Shown here: positions 32,579-42,465 of the stretch, piece after piece
Numbering within the stretch: the first letter of the stretch is position 1
How the letters are laid out: every line of letters starts with the position of its first letter
NCBI RefSeq assembly: GCF_021278985.1
Contig: NZ_CP082833.1
Span: 1,178,001 to 1,242,000 of the forward strand
Length of the DNA stretch: 64,000 bases
DNA from: Citrobacter rodentium NBRC 105723 = DSM 16636
Lineage (GTDB): Bacteria; Pseudomonadota; Gammaproteobacteria; Enterobacterales; Enterobacteriaceae
Reading direction: 5' to 3'
The notes under the pieces: model-generated
Databases searched by the model: none
Told to the model about the DNA's origin: nothing
Seen by the model: the letters and a program-made list of their open reading frames with translations, nothing else
Program-made: the position numbers and the translations under genes

Positions 32579-34897
32579 TCAAAGCGTTATCACGATCTCG
32601 CTGCCCTGCGGTTTCACGACGACGCCCAGCTCGCTCCCTTCATGCGTACCGCAATGAATATCGCTCAGCTGCATTATATTGCGCAGGCACAGCGTCCAGT
32701 TGCGCGCTTCTCCGCTTCCGGTCACCGTAATCCTGTTGCCGACGCGCTTCGCGTTAAGCGTGAAGATTACCGAACCGTCCGCCGCGGGCACTTCGCAGGT
32801 CGCTTCGCGACCATCCTCAAGGTGGAATAGCTGGAAGGCCGTACCTTCGTGCCACGCGTAGTCTGGCTGCTGGTTATTGGCGCCCAGCGCCAGCAGCGTG
32901 TTATCACGCACGTAGACCGGCAGGCTCATGAAATCATGCTGCTGTTTATGCCAGCGGCTACCCTGCGCTTCATCGTTGCGCCACAGGTGGGTCCAGCGGC
33001 CTTCCGGCAGATAGAACTGAACGTCGCCCGCCTCACTGAACACCGGCGCCACCATCAGCGAATCGCCGAGCATATACTGGCGATCCAGATAATCGCAGGC
33101 CGGATCGGCCGGGAATTCCAGCATCATTGCGCGCATCATTGGCGTGCCCCGCTCATTCGCCAGGGCAGCCTGGCGATATAAATAGGGCATCAGGCGGCAC
33201 TTCTGCTCAGTGAAATAGCGCACCACATCGCAGGATTCATCATCATAGGCCCACGGCACCCGGTAGGATTTGCTGCCGTGCAGACGGCTGTGGCTGGAGA
33301 GCAAACCAAACGCGCACCAGCGTTTATAAACGTGCGCCGGCGCGGTATTTTCAAACCCGCCGATATCGTGGCTCCAGAAACCAAAACCGGACAGGCCGAT
33401 GGATAAGCCGCCGCGCAGGCTTTCCGCCATTGATTCGTAGTTGGCGTAGCAGTCGCCGCCCCAGTGCACCGGAAACTGCTGCGCGCCGACAGAGGCCGAG
33501 CGGGCGAACAGCACCGCCTCCTCTTCGCCCACCGTCTCTTTAAGCACGTTCCACACCAGTTCGTTGTAGACGTAAGCGTAATGGTTGTGCATTTTCTGCG
33601 GATCGGAACCGTCGAACCATTGCACATCGGTCGGGATACGCTCGCCGAAGTCGGTTTTAAAGCAGTCTACGCCAATGTCCACCAGCGCTTTTAGTTTGCT
33701 GGCGTACCATGCGCAGGCTTCCGGATTGGTGAAATCATAAATCGCGAGGCCCGGCTGCCATTTATCCCATTGCCACAGCGAACCGTCCGGGCGCTTTAGC
33801 AGGTAACCTTTCTCTTTCAGCTGGTTAAAGATGGGCGACTTCTGACCGATATACGGGTTAATCCACACGCAGACTTTCAGTCCTTTTTCTTTCAGGCGGC
33901 GTATCATCCCTTCCGGATCCGGGAAGGTCACCGGGTCCCATTCAAAATCGCACCACTGGAAAGCCTTCATCCAGAAACAGTCGAAGTGGAAAACGTGCAG
34001 CGGCAGATTGCGCTCCGCCATGCCGTCGATAAAGCTGTTGACCGTAGCCTCGTCGTAGTTGGTGGTGAACGAAGTGGTCAGCCACAGGCCAAACGACCAT
34101 GCTGGCGGCAGCGCCGGGCGTCCGGTCAGCTGCGTATAGCGGTTCAGCACCTCTTTCGGCGTCGGGCCATCGATAACGAAGTACTCCAGATACTCGCTTT
34201 CCACGCTGAACTGAACTTTCGAGACTTTCTCCGAGCCAACTTCAAACGATACGCACTGTGGATGATTGACCAGCACGCCGTAGCCGCGATTGGTCAGGTA
34301 GAAGGGAATATTTTTGTAGGACTGCTCGGTGCTGGTACCGCCGTCACGGTTCCAGGTATCGACCGTCTGGCCGTTGCGCACCAGCGCGGTAAAGCGCTCG
34401 CCGAGGCCGTAAACCGTCTCGCCGACGCCGAGATCCAGACGCTCAAACATATAGTTACGCTGAGTACGGGTATCCTGCACATAGCCATTATTCTTCAGCT
34501 GGCTACCGGTAATACGCACGCCGTTACGCAAAAAATCCAGCGACCAGAATTCACCTTTGGTTACCCGTACGCTTAAATCGCCGCTTCTCAGCTCGGCAAA
34601 CGCCTCGTTGTTTTGTATCTCTACCTTCACGTCCTGCAAAACGTTAAGCGGATAATGAGGCCCTTTATCCAGCGCCCCCTGGAAGTGTTCCATGCGCACG
34701 CCAATAACGCCTTCCTGCGGCGAGAAGAGGCGCAGAGTAAACAGCGGCGTATCCAGTTGCCAGGTACGCTCACGAACGTCACGCGGCGCGACGTATACCA
34801 CCAGCTCCTTGTCATGCTGTTCCACGTCAAATACCTGGACGGGATAAATCACATTGAGGCCTGGCTGGATCAGCCAGTTACCGTCGCTAATTTTCAT
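32579..34897 (-). CDS. yicI: YicI, alpha-xylosidase (GH31)
   Basis: YicI removes alpha-linked xylose from isoprimeverose and similar xyloglucan pieces in the cytoplasm. The 772-residue protein equals the E. coli enzyme in length. The catalytic nucleophile region [16 protein letters not shown] and the acid/base region [14 protein letters not shown] are intact (Asp416 and Asp482 in the E. coli enzyme). It starts 2 nt after the yicJ stop, so the transporter and enzyme are made together. Confidence 0.96.
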   Translation of the reverse strand: MKISDGNWLIQPGLNVIYPVQVFDVEQHDKELVVYVAPRDVRERTWQLDTPLFTLRLFSPQEGVIGVRMEHFQGALDKGPHYPLNVLQDVKVEIQNNEAFAELRSGDLSVRVTKGEFWSLDFLRNGVRITGSQLKNNGYVQDTRTQRNYMFERLDLGVGETVYGLGERFTALVRNGQTVDTWNRDGGTSTEQSYKNIPFYLTNRGYGVLVNHPQCVSFEVGSEKVSKVQFSVESEYLEYFVIDGPTPKEVLNRYTQLTGRPALPPAWSFGLWLTTSFTTNYDEATVNSFIDGMAERNLPLHVFHFDCFWMKAFQWCDFEWDPVTFPDPEGMIRRLKEKGLKVCVWINPYIGQKSPIFNQLKEKGYLLKRPDGSLWQWDKWQPGLAIYDFTNPEACAWYASKLKALVDIGVDCFKTDFGERIPTDVQWFDGSDPQKMHNHYAYVYNELVWNVLKETVGEEEAVLFARSASVGAQQFPVHWGGDCYANYESMAESLRGGLSIGLSGFGFWSHDIGGFENTAPAHVYKRWCAFGLLSSHSRLHGSKSYRVPWAYDDESCDVVRYFTEQKCRLMPYLYRQAALANERGTPMMRAMMLEFPADPACDYLDRQYMLGDSLMVAPVFSEAGDVQFYLPEGRWTHLWRNDEAQGSRWHKQQHDFMSLPVYVRDNTLLALGANNQQPDYAWHEGTAFQLFHLEDGREATCEVPAADGSVIFTLNAKRVGNRITVTGSGEARNWTLCLRNIMQLSDIHCGTHEGSELGVVVKPQGSEIVITL

Positions 34898-34899
34898 GG

Positions 34900-36291
34900 T
34901 CAGTTCCTTTCGTTCTGAAATTCGTTATGCGTGAATTGTTGCTGATTGCGACGCGCCCCCTGTGCCAGCTGGTCGAGGATCTTTCTCAGGTAAGGCGTTT
35001 TCAGGGTGTAATACCGTTTGGCAATCACCGCGCTCAGCAGGTAGCAGAGAGCCGGGACAAGGGTGAATAAGGCGATGATGATACTGATGGTCGCGCTGTT
35101 CTGAGCTTTCGCCGCGGCATCGTAACCGCCGCCTGCCAGCATCCAGCCGATGAGCGCCCCGCCGAACGCCAGACCCAGTTTGAGGACGAACAGCGTTCCC
35201 GCGAAGCTGATGCCGGTCAGCCGCTTTCCGTTACACCATTCGCCGTAATCGACGGTATCGGACATCATCACCCACTGGATTGGCGTTACCAGCTGGTGCA
35301 GAACGCCAATCACAAAGATGAAGCTAAACATGGTAATGCTGGCATGCATAGGTACGAAGAACATCGCCAGGCTGATAACCGCCAGCGCGGCGTTAGTCCA
35401 CCAGAAGACGCTGACTTTGCATTTCCAGTCGGTAAGCGGTTTCGCCAGCGCGGAGCCAATCAGGTTGCCGACGCAGTAAGTCGTGAGGAAAGCGACAAAG
35501 ACTTCCGGCGTTCCCATAATCCAGGTAACGTAATACATCATCGCGCCGCCGCGCACACAGACGGCGAGGATGTTGAGAATGGTCAGAAAACCGACGATCC
35601 GCCACTGGTCGTTGTGCCAGATATCGCGCAGATCTTCACGCATTGAGGTCGTGGACGGCGGCGCCTCGACACGTTCTTTGGTGGTAAAAAAGCAGAATGC
35701 CAGCATCAGGAACGCAACAACGGACAGCACTGCAATCCCGCCCTGGAAACCCAGCGCCTTATCTTCACCGCCAATAAAGTTGACCAGCGGCATCATCAGC
35801 ACGGTGGAGAGCATTCCCCCGGCGGTGGCCAGCACAAAGCGCCAGGATTGCAGGGAAATACGCTGCGCCGGGTCGTTGGTGATCACGCCGCCCAGCGCGC
35901 AATAAGGGATATTCACCACGGTATAGAGCAGGGTCAGCAAGGTGTAGGTGATTGCGGCATAAATCATTTTACCGTTGAGGCTGAGATCCGGCGTGCTGTA
36001 GGCCAGTACGCAGACCAGACCAAACGGCAGCGCGCCAAACAGTACCCAGGGACGAAATTTTCCCCAGCGGGAACGGGTGCGGTCGGCCAGAAGCCCCATA
36101 CAGGGGTCCGAGATAGCATCCAGCACACGCGCCAGTAAGAACATCGTGCCGACAAACCCCGCAGGGATACCAAAAATGTCGGTATAAAAAAACATCATAT
36201 ACAACATGACGTTATCGAAAATGATATGGCTGGCGGCATCGCCCATGCCGTAGCCAATCTTCTCTTTAACGGACAAAACATGATTTTCCAT
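34900..36291 (-). CDS. yicJ: YicJ, GPH-family sugar transporter
   Basis: YicJ is a 12-helix glycoside-pentoside-hexuronide:cation symporter, likely importing the alpha-xyloside that YicI cleaves. I prefer the ATG at 36291 ([18 protein letters not shown]), 463 residues; the open frame extends 7 codons upstream to 36312. The GPH signature [19 protein letters not shown] and the loop [15 protein letters not shown] are conserved. First gene of yicJ-yicI, reading away from selC. Confidence 0.94.
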   Translation of the reverse strand: MENHVLSVKEKIGYGMGDAASHIIFDNVMLYMMFFYTDIFGIPAGFVGTMFLLARVLDAISDPCMGLLADRTRSRWGKFRPWVLFGALPFGLVCVLAYSTPDLSLNGKMIYAAITYTLLTLLYTVVNIPYCALGGVITNDPAQRISLQSWRFVLATAGGMLSTVLMMPLVNFIGGEDKALGFQGGIAVLSVVAFLMLAFCFFTTKERVEAPPSTTSMREDLRDIWHNDQWRIVGFLTILNILAVCVRGGAMMYYVTWIMGTPEVFVAFLTTYCVGNLIGSALAKPLTDWKCKVSVFWWTNAALAVISLAMFFVPMHASITMFSFIFVIGVLHQLVTPIQWVMMSDTVDYGEWCNGKRLTGISFAGTLFVLKLGLAFGGALIGWMLAGGGYDAAAKAQNSATISIIIALFTLVPALCYLLSAVIAKRYYTLKTPYLRKILDQLAQGARRNQQQFTHNEFQNERN

Positions 36292-36543
36292 TTCACATCC
36301 TCTGGCGCTCATCCGCGCGCTGATACCGGTTACAGTTTTTGTAAACTATCCCGTCAGAGGCGGGTATTGCGATATCTTGTTATCAAATTACGATTCTTGA
36401 TTTCTGTGATCGTGGTTGCGCCAAAAGGTGTGAGAAAGTGTAACCGACGGATTTTGTGAGGATTTAAAGGAAACTGACTGGGGTAAGCGGAAAGGGAACT
36501 TAAAAAAGTCAACGGGGGGATGTGGAAACCTTGAGAAAGTAGC

Positions 36544-36549
36544 TATAAT
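36544..36549 (+). promoter_or_regulatory. selC promoter -10 box
   Basis: TATAAT followed by the GC-rich discriminator GCGCCCCGCC, as is usual for stringently controlled stable-RNA genes. The -35 region (about 36521-36526, TGTGGA) is weak. Confidence 0.6.
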
Positions 36550-36580
36550 GCGCCCCGCCTCCATGTAGCAATGCAGGCGC

Positions 36581-36675
36581 GGAAGATCGTCGTCTCCGGT
36601 GAGGCGGCTGGACTTCAAATCCAGTTGGGGCCGCCAGCGGTCCCGGGCAGGTTCGACTCCTGTGATCTTCCGCCA
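36581..36675 (+). tRNA. selC: tRNA-Sec (selC), anticodon TCA
   Basis: The 95-nt selenocysteine tRNA begins GGAAGATCGTCGTCTCCGG and ends with an encoded CCA. The anticodon loop CTTCAAA (36613-36619) holds UCA at 36615-36617. The acceptor stem GGAAGAUC pairs with GAUCUUCC, and a long variable arm is present. It reads UGA for SelB-dependent selenocysteine insertion. In Salmonella and E. coli its 3' end is a well-known island insertion site; island genes begin within 200 bases here. Confidence 0.98.
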
Positions 36676-36862
36676 ATTAGCTTCTTCTCAATTTCATCAT
36701 AGCCAAAAAACTCCATATATTACCTGCCATCGCCATCAGTTATATTCTCCTGAGGCCAGCTTATATCTGTCAAAATAAAGTACATTCCGCGGGCATAACA
36801 TAAGCAGGATTGCAGCGCCGCTAAAGCGGCAAAGCTAAAATACTAACATCTGGTTTATCAAA

Positions 36863-37477
36863 CTAATTGCCCCTGAGCTCCTTTACGCCCGTTTTCTGTT
36901 TTCTGGATAGTCTGGCATCCTGTGTCTGGGTTTCCTGAGTAACCGCTTTCTTTTTTCTGCTTGCGATCACCGGAATGGGTTGCGCAGCAAGAGATTTATC
37001 GGCAGTGGATGCAGGCATTGCGGCAATAATTTTATCAACATAGCTCAGACCGTCCTTTCCTTCCGCTTTGAACCCCCGGGTAAAGTTTCCACTATAGTAG
37101 CAAGAGTAGGAGGCAAGCTGAGCATCCCGCTCAGAGCGATATTGCAACGATGCGCGCTGGAAACAGTCGTTATAAATAGCGGCAGCGATACGTAAATTAT
37201 CGCAGGGGTCGAAAACTGAATCGAATGTCAGATTATATTTTGCCAGATTGTGCAAATTTATCTGCGCAATACCCATTGAGAAATTCCAGCCCTCTTTGTG
37301 GAGCATATTGGCGGTAGCAAGAGCCTCGTCTTTATTACCGGGCTGCCTTGCCAGATAGCCATCTACTACCCCAATGGCATAAGGATTATGGCCGGACTCA
37401 ACTTTAGAAATCGTTAACAGAATCTCCGGTGGAAAATTGGGGGCGCACTGTGAAGCCAAAAGAAGAACATCAAGCAT
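36863..37477 (-). CDS. VirB1-like lytic transglycosylase of the Tad operon
   Basis: This 204-residue protein carries an SLT-type transglycosylase fold. The catalytic Glu is most likely Glu27 in LLTISKVESGHNPYAIGV, followed by MGIAQINLHNLAKYNL, the second family motif, and AAAIYNDC later. Such enzymes open peptidoglycan so that secretion or pilus machines can cross it. The N-terminus lacks a clear signal peptide, as is common in VirB1 relatives with odd starts. The tail (140-204) is Lys/Gln-rich and low complexity. It is the last gene of the island's minus-strand operon, 75 nt after the RCC1-repeat gene and 188 nt from selC. Confidence 0.8.
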   Translation of the reverse strand: MLDVLLLASQCAPNFPPEILLTISKVESGHNPYAIGVVDGYLARQPGNKDEALATANMLHKEGWNFSMGIAQINLHNLAKYNLTFDSVFDPCDNLRIAAAIYNDCFQRASLQYRSERDAQLASYSCYYSGNFTRGFKAEGKDGLSYVDKIIAAMPASTADKSLAAQPIPVIASRKKKAVTQETQTQDARLSRKQKTGVKELRGN

Positions 37478-37552
37478 ATACCAACACCCTGTCTGTATAT
37501 CTTATAGAATCATTAATCCCGGAAGGGATTTTGGGACAGAGATTTAGCTTAC

Positions 37553-38842
37553 TTAATCATCTGCGAGGATAAATGTCATCTCTTTACCGGGCCATGGAAT
37601 ATTGGCAGCGCTATTGGGATCAAGTTTATAAGCTGCACCATAACCATAGCCGTATAGCTTGCCATCGAACGTCCAGTAATAAAGATGCTCCTTACCGCCG
37701 CCAAATCCCTCTATAACGCCATGGGTTGGCGTTCGCAATGTTGGCCGGTGACCATAGATATCGGGAAATGCCGATCCGTTTGTTAACCCCCAGGTGTAAA
37801 AATCCCCGGATTTAGTTAACGCCGCAGACCCGACGTAACGGCCATAAAGGATGGCGACATTATCCAGAATTTTACGTGCGACAGCGCTGTTATATTTACT
37901 GTCCGTTGAACCGTTATCCGTCAGGCCAATTGATGCTCCAAGGCCCCAGCCCCATACCGATCCATCTTTAAGAAGCACTTCACTCCAGCGGTTGCCGCCC
38001 GTAATATCGATAACATCATGCGCATTAATTCCAGGTGCGAATTCGCGGGGCTTGCTGATGTACTCATGACGGCCATCACAGCGTGTTGGGTTGTACAGCG
38101 TAACCATCGGCCCCAGTTCACAGGTTTCATTATCACCCCAGCCCATAAATTTCCCTGATTCGGTCACAACAAAAGCGCTTTCATAGTGGGCAGTGAGCAG
38201 ACGGGCCTTTTCCCCTGCGAGATCAACCTTATGCACTACCTGCGGTTTCGTATAAAAAGCTGAATAGCGATGGAGCGTACCATCGCCACGCTGACCATAG
38301 AGACCATCGCCCCAGGTATAGACATCGCCATCGGCGCTTAGCGCCGCAGAGAAATATTCACCGGCGGAAATTTTGATAATTTTTTTGCCTTCAATAACCT
38401 TACAGGGCGTCGAGATATATACAATGCCACACCCGGTTTCACCATAGCCGCTTTGCCCCCATCCCCAGACATCGCCGTTTTCATCCAGAGCAATGATGTG
38501 ATAGATGCCCGAGGCCAGCGCAATAATTTTAATATTGTTATCACTGAAGATTTTTACTTTTGCTGGCGCAGAGCGCTGATTAACGACCATGACCCCATTA
38601 CCCTGCTGACCTGAGCCGCGAAACCCCCAGACCCAAACTTCACCATTATGTATCGCCAGGCCCGTATCGACCACCGAACCGGTGGGCAAGAAATTACCCG
38701 CAGATTTTGACTCCAGTTTTGTCTCTCCGGTTATAGAACCCGGCATAATGGAATCACCGGCATATAACGCGGAGGTAAAAACAATGCTGGTCATGGCAAT
38801 TAAACGACAGCTGTGCGTTATTAAATGTTTTTTTAATCTCAT
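37553..38842 (-). CDS. Secreted RCC1-repeat (beta-propeller) protein
   Basis: This 429-residue protein has an N-terminal signal sequence (residues about 1-28, ending SALYAG). About seven RCC1-type units follow, each with a WGxG-like core: VWGFRGSGQQG, WGWGQSGYGETG, TWGDGLYGQRGDG, GWGDNETCELG, GWGLGASIGL, TWGLTNGSAF and GYGYGAAY. A seven-bladed propeller is likely. RCC1 propellers bind proteins, DNA or sugars. I know of no standard Tad locus with one; its place directly after tadG suggests an exported partner of the pilus, perhaps an adhesin. Function unknown. Confidence 0.82.
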   Translation of the reverse strand: MRLKKHLITHSCRLIAMTSIVFTSALYAGDSIMPGSITGETKLESKSAGNFLPTGSVVDTGLAIHNGEVWVWGFRGSGQQGNGVMVVNQRSAPAKVKIFSDNNIKIIALASGIYHIIALDENGDVWGWGQSGYGETGCGIVYISTPCKVIEGKKIIKISAGEYFSAALSADGDVYTWGDGLYGQRGDGTLHRYSAFYTKPQVVHKVDLAGEKARLLTAHYESAFVVTESGKFMGWGDNETCELGPMVTLYNPTRCDGRHEYISKPREFAPGINAHDVIDITGGNRWSEVLLKDGSVWGWGLGASIGLTDNGSTDSKYNSAVARKILDNVAILYGRYVGSAALTKSGDFYTWGLTNGSAFPDIYGHRPTLRTPTHGVIEGFGGGKEHLYYWTFDGKLYGYGYGAAYKLDPNSAANIPWPGKEMTFILADD

Positions 38843-38861
38843 ATCTCACCTGTAAATGATA

Positions 38862-40805
38862 TCAGCTAAGCGGTACGTTTTCCTCGCTTTCAGTAACCGG
38901 AAAATCCACGCCATTTTGACTGTCCTGAATATAAAATCCCGTTTCAACGCCAATAATCGAAACCAGGGTTTCAATAAGCGATGAATAGTTAGTTGCGGTA
39001 TGGGTATATTGCTTCTGATCGGTAGTATCATCACCTCTGGCGCAATATTTACCCCAGAACGCCATTCGTGATTCATTATTATTATCGTTAATGGAAACGT
39101 AATGAATTTCCACCGTGTTGGCAACCACGCCTGTTTTTCCAGATGCGAAAAGTCCTTCATCCTTTAACCCCGCTTTTATAACGTCACACATTCCGCGAGA
39201 GTGAAACTGGTCGGCGACAATGGCCGGGTCGATCTCATCTTCACCATCAGAAATCACGATAATCACTTTTTTCGGGTTGGTGCCGGCAGCAACAACGGGG
39301 ACCGATCGCAAGAGGCCTATCGTACTGTCGGTGCCGCCACCGGCGGACATACCTGCAAAATCAGAGATCAGTCTGGTTTTCTCTTCGCTGGAGGTAGTTA
39401 GTGGAATAAGAAACGCCTGCGCCCGGGCACTGGTGAAAGTCGCAGCCATCTGTTCTTCCGCCTGGCTTTGCGAGAGCCTGGGGCTTACTGTACGCAAAGG
39501 GGTGGCTGACTGGCACATACCGGTAAATGCCCGATATTCATACATATTCGGCGCCCACGGCTGAATAAACTCCTGAATGGCCTCAGTGCCGAAAAGATTG
39601 TCATACTTCAGAGTGCTGGCGTAATCAATGGTTAAGCTATTGGCAATAGAAGAACGCTCCTCCGTCGGCGCAGCACGCATGGTATCCAGTAGCGCCGTCA
39701 CATTATCGTACTGCTCCTCGATTTTTAATTTATTGGCGGGGGTAAAAATACTTTCCGCAGACTGTGCTTCGCAACTATGCGTATAAAGCCCCATAGGAGC
39801 TGCGGCACTGGAGTTCAGAGTACACCAGCCGCGATCTTCTAAATCCCCCATATCTTCATTCAATGCCTTACCCACAATGAATCGATAATAAAAATAGCGG
39901 CCCCGGTCTAAATTATAAAAAATAGAGTTTTTACTATTATTAAATAATGGATATTGTTTCTGGCTGATATTCTTATTAGCCCAGAAATTATAATCTATTT
40001 TATCTGGAGCATATTGCGGTTTCGGCACATACAGTGCCGAACAGCCTACCAGCTCACCACCGCCTTCATTTTCCTTATTTGCATAAGATGAGGTTGTATT
40101 AACGGAATCTTTTATCCTGAACGGAACGCCAATATCAAAAGGAACAATAGCGAACTGCGAGTCTGGATTTTTATTGCCAGAAATGACCTCGCGTACGACC
40201 TGCTTAAGCATGGCGAGACGTGTTGTTACCCTTCCCTGATCGATATAAGACGAATTCATGCTGTCTGAAAAATCGACAACAAAAACATAATCAGCAGGAT
40301 CTGAAATTACGGTAACAAATTTTCTGGCGTTACCACTGTTATTGTCAAAGTTACCTACGGTTACGCTACGATCAAACGCAGAGAAACCTAAATGACCTAA
40401 AGGTAATAGCGTTGGCAGGGTTGCGGAGATGGCGATCTTATAATCAATATAACCTTTTTCAATAGTGCGATCGAAAGAGGTTACAACCACCTTTAGCTGC
40501 TCAGCCTGATTATTCGGCAGATAATAATTGACGAAATCTTTTGCAATCTGTTTATTATTATCAATAGCAACACTATCCACAAGTCTGTTATCCACTGCCG
40601 ATATGGCTAATATAGCTTCACTGGATGCATCGGCAAGACGAGCCTTTCTGTTAATCATCAGTGCGCCGTCTAAGGCAAGCGCAACCATTGCCAGAAGCGC
40701 AGGAAAAATAATCGCGTAGACAATCGTGATAGCGCCATTTTCTGAAGATAATGTGGAAGGTAATTTTATCATAAAATTATCACTTAGCAGAAAAAGTTGC
40801 TCCAT
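38862..40805 (-). CDS. tadG: TadG-like pseudopilin with VWA domain
   Basis: This 647-residue protein has one N-terminal membrane segment (NGAITIVYAIIFPALLAMVA) of TadE/F/G type. A large von Willebrand A domain follows, with the MIDAS motif DFSDSMNSS and a later VIISDGEDEID. TadG proteins are minor components or tip/adhesion factors of Tad pili. A second in-frame ATG at 40772 would start MIKLPSTLSSENG; neither start has a strong ribosome site. It lies 13 nt after tadF. Several Cys residues in the extracellular part may form disulphides. Confidence 0.85.
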   Translation of the reverse strand: MEQLFLLSDNFMIKLPSTLSSENGAITIVYAIIFPALLAMVALALDGALMINRKARLADASSEAILAISAVDNRLVDSVAIDNNKQIAKDFVNYYLPNNQAEQLKVVVTSFDRTIEKGYIDYKIAISATLPTLLPLGHLGFSAFDRSVTVGNFDNNSGNARKFVTVISDPADYVFVVDFSDSMNSSYIDQGRVTTRLAMLKQVVREVISGNKNPDSQFAIVPFDIGVPFRIKDSVNTTSSYANKENEGGGELVGCSALYVPKPQYAPDKIDYNFWANKNISQKQYPLFNNSKNSIFYNLDRGRYFYYRFIVGKALNEDMGDLEDRGWCTLNSSAAAPMGLYTHSCEAQSAESIFTPANKLKIEEQYDNVTALLDTMRAAPTEERSSIANSLTIDYASTLKYDNLFGTEAIQEFIQPWAPNMYEYRAFTGMCQSATPLRTVSPRLSQSQAEEQMAATFTSARAQAFLIPLTTSSEEKTRLISDFAGMSAGGGTDSTIGLLRSVPVVAAGTNPKKVIIVISDGEDEIDPAIVADQFHSRGMCDVIKAGLKDEGLFASGKTGVVANTVEIHYVSINDNNNESRMAFWGKYCARGDDTTDQKQYTHTATNYSSLIETLVSIIGVETGFYIQDSQNGVDFPVTESEENVPLS

Positions 40806-40818
40806 AGCCGGAGAGTTG

Positions 40819-41430
40819 TTAATTACGAGATATTGCTACGTCGGTGGCAAAAACGCTGGGTAATTTTTGGCTACGGCCGTTCATTAATGTCATGAATAAG
40901 CTACTAGTATCCGGAATACAAACACGAACGCGATAAATCGGCACCCACCTTTCGGTACTGGCAGCATAAGGGGATAATTTTTGCCACTGCACATCATTCG
41001 CAGCCACATTGTTCGGCTGACATTTGCCGTTTCCGGCATTGAAAGTAAGCGTACTGGCGGTAACGCTGGCGCTCTGACCTTCCTGTGTCGGCGTCAGATA
41101 AAGCGCATCTATAGTAAGATTGATATCCGCTTCCTTTTGCAAGTTTTTCCCTATTTCCAATAGCTCATCAACCTCTTCCTGAGTAAGCGTTTCATTGGCC
41201 TGATAAAGCGCTCTTCTTTCTCTGACCAGAGAGGCCAGCGTGTGGCTGGTTCTTTCCAGACGGCCCTGTTTAACGATTGCCATACCGAAATCCGTTACTA
41301 AATACATAATAAGAATAAAAATAAGCATGACAAATGAAAACTCAATGGATACGGAACCATCCTCATTCTTATTAGCAACAAAGTTTAAATTATTAAACTC
41401 AGGTTTTATTCCTTTGATATTCCTGTACAT
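40819..41430 (-). CDS. tadF: TadF-like minor pseudopilin
   Basis: This 203-residue protein carries the TadE-like N-terminal segment EDGSVSIEFSFVMLIFILIM (about residues 23-42), then an extracellular domain with two Cys (CQPN, VCIPD). TadF is a pseudopilin matured by TadV and needed for pilus assembly. The start at 41430 overlaps the end of tadE by about 32 nt, suggesting coupled translation or a later true start. Confidence 0.82.
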   Translation of the reverse strand: MYRNIKGIKPEFNNLNFVANKNEDGSVSIEFSFVMLIFILIMYLVTDFGMAIVKQGRLERTSHTLASLVRERRALYQANETLTQEEVDELLEIGKNLQKEADINLTIDALYLTPTQEGQSASVTASTLTFNAGNGKCQPNNVAANDVQWQKLSPYAASTERWVPIYRVRVCIPDTSSLFMTLMNGRSQKLPSVFATDVAISRN

Positions 41431-41911
41431 AAATTGTAGTCCGCTGTAGATATGACTCTGTTATTAAATCTGGAACAAATGGGACGATAGAGGAATATGC
41501 ATAACCAACATGATACACAGCGAGTGGTTTTTGCTCATAACTTTGGCTGTCGCAATTATCTGTAATAATATCATTAAGCGTATCGCAATATTTAACACTG
41601 ATAGTGAGGTTAGTATCTTTAGTTAACGATGGCCATAAAGGGACATCATTTTGCAATTTTTCGCGGAAAATTCTTTCATAATCCTTATCACTAATTTTCG
41701 CAACCGCCGCATAGCGACTGGCCTCAGCAGTGGCAAGGTTAAGCGCAGATGAGATATAGGTGACCCGACATAATTCGAATAACAGGAAAATCATAAACAT
41801 AAGAGGAAAAAAAACCAGGGCCAGTTCCACTGCAACCGCCCCCCGCTCATCACCGGCTCCAGCGAATAGCTTTCGCCGGAAAACCGTTATCACGCATGAA
41901 TAATGGCACAT
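41399..41911 (-). CDS. tadE: TadE-like minor pseudopilin
   Basis: This 170-residue protein has the TadE motif DERGAVAVELALVFFPLMFM at residues about 21-40, where processing by the TadV peptidase is expected before the hydrophobic run. The C-terminal part is a small extracellular domain. First of the three consecutive tadE-F-G genes, 41 nt after tadV. Confidence 0.85.
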   Translation of the reverse strand: MCHYSCVITVFRRKLFAGAGDERGAVAVELALVFFPLMFMIFLLFELCRVTYISSALNLATAEASRYAAVAKISDKDYERIFREKLQNDVPLWPSLTKDTNLTISVKYCDTLNDIITDNCDSQSYEQKPLAVYHVGYAYSSIVPFVPDLITESYLQRTTIYVQEYQRNKT

Positions 41912-41952
41912 AGGATAAACTCATCAACTTTTAACGCTAAGCCCGGCATGCT

Positions 41953-42465
41953 TTATATAAAATTAAGTATCACCGGAGCGGTTACGATAAAATACCCCAT
42001 AGAAATCGCTATGCCATAAGGCACCGTCGTTTTCTTCCTTTTTACTATACAAATATATATAACAGGTATAACGACCAGCAGGCCACATAGCGCTGTGGTT
42101 GTAATGAATCTTAAAATATCCTCACTGGATAAGGAAAATGACAGCGCAACAAGTAATTTCACATCCCCTGCGCCAACAAGGGAAAATGAACTCAATAAAA
42201 AACCGACCAGTAAGATTACACACGGAAAAATAATTGATGGTATGCCATATTGAATAATCCCGGAAACTAATGACACAATGAGTATAAGTACCACAGTCTT
42301 GTTTTTTATTTTCCTGTAAAATAAATCAGTATAACAAACGCGGAGCAACAAGACGTAGCAGATGAAATAAGTGATTATAATGTAGTCCTCAATATATAAG
42401 CAGAGAATATTATTTCTTTTTTCTTTTATTTTTCTTGCGCACGGGCTTTGAGGTCCCTTTCCCAC
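41953..42465 (-). CDS. tadV: TadV-like prepilin peptidase (A24 family)
   Basis: This aspartyl prepilin peptidase should cleave Flp, TadE and TadF. The two active-site Asp motifs are CYTDLFYRKI and VGAGDVKLL, within six or so membrane helices. The ATG at 42465 lies 56 nt inside the preceding gene and adds a hydrophilic tail unlike the family. An alternative is ATT at 42381, placed right after GAGGA; it would give a start just before the first helix (IITYFICYVLLL). The true start is unsettled. Confidence 0.85.
   Translation of the reverse strand: MGKGPQSPCARKIKEKRNNILCLYIEDYIIITYFICYVLLLRVCYTDLFYRKIKNKTVVLILIVSLVSGIIQYGIPSIIFPCVILLVGFLLSSFSLVGAGDVKLLVALSFSLSSEDILRFITTTALCGLLVVIPVIYICIVKRKKTTVPYGIAISMGYFIVTAPVILNFI

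Noticed and set aside
36817..36830. GCCGCTAAAGCGGC hairpin as terminator of the Tad operon
   Set aside because: There is no T-run on the minus strand after it; too weak to call.
39220..39564. 114-aa plus-strand open frame opposite tadG
   Set aside because: Antisense to a gene with clear VWA motifs; biased composition.
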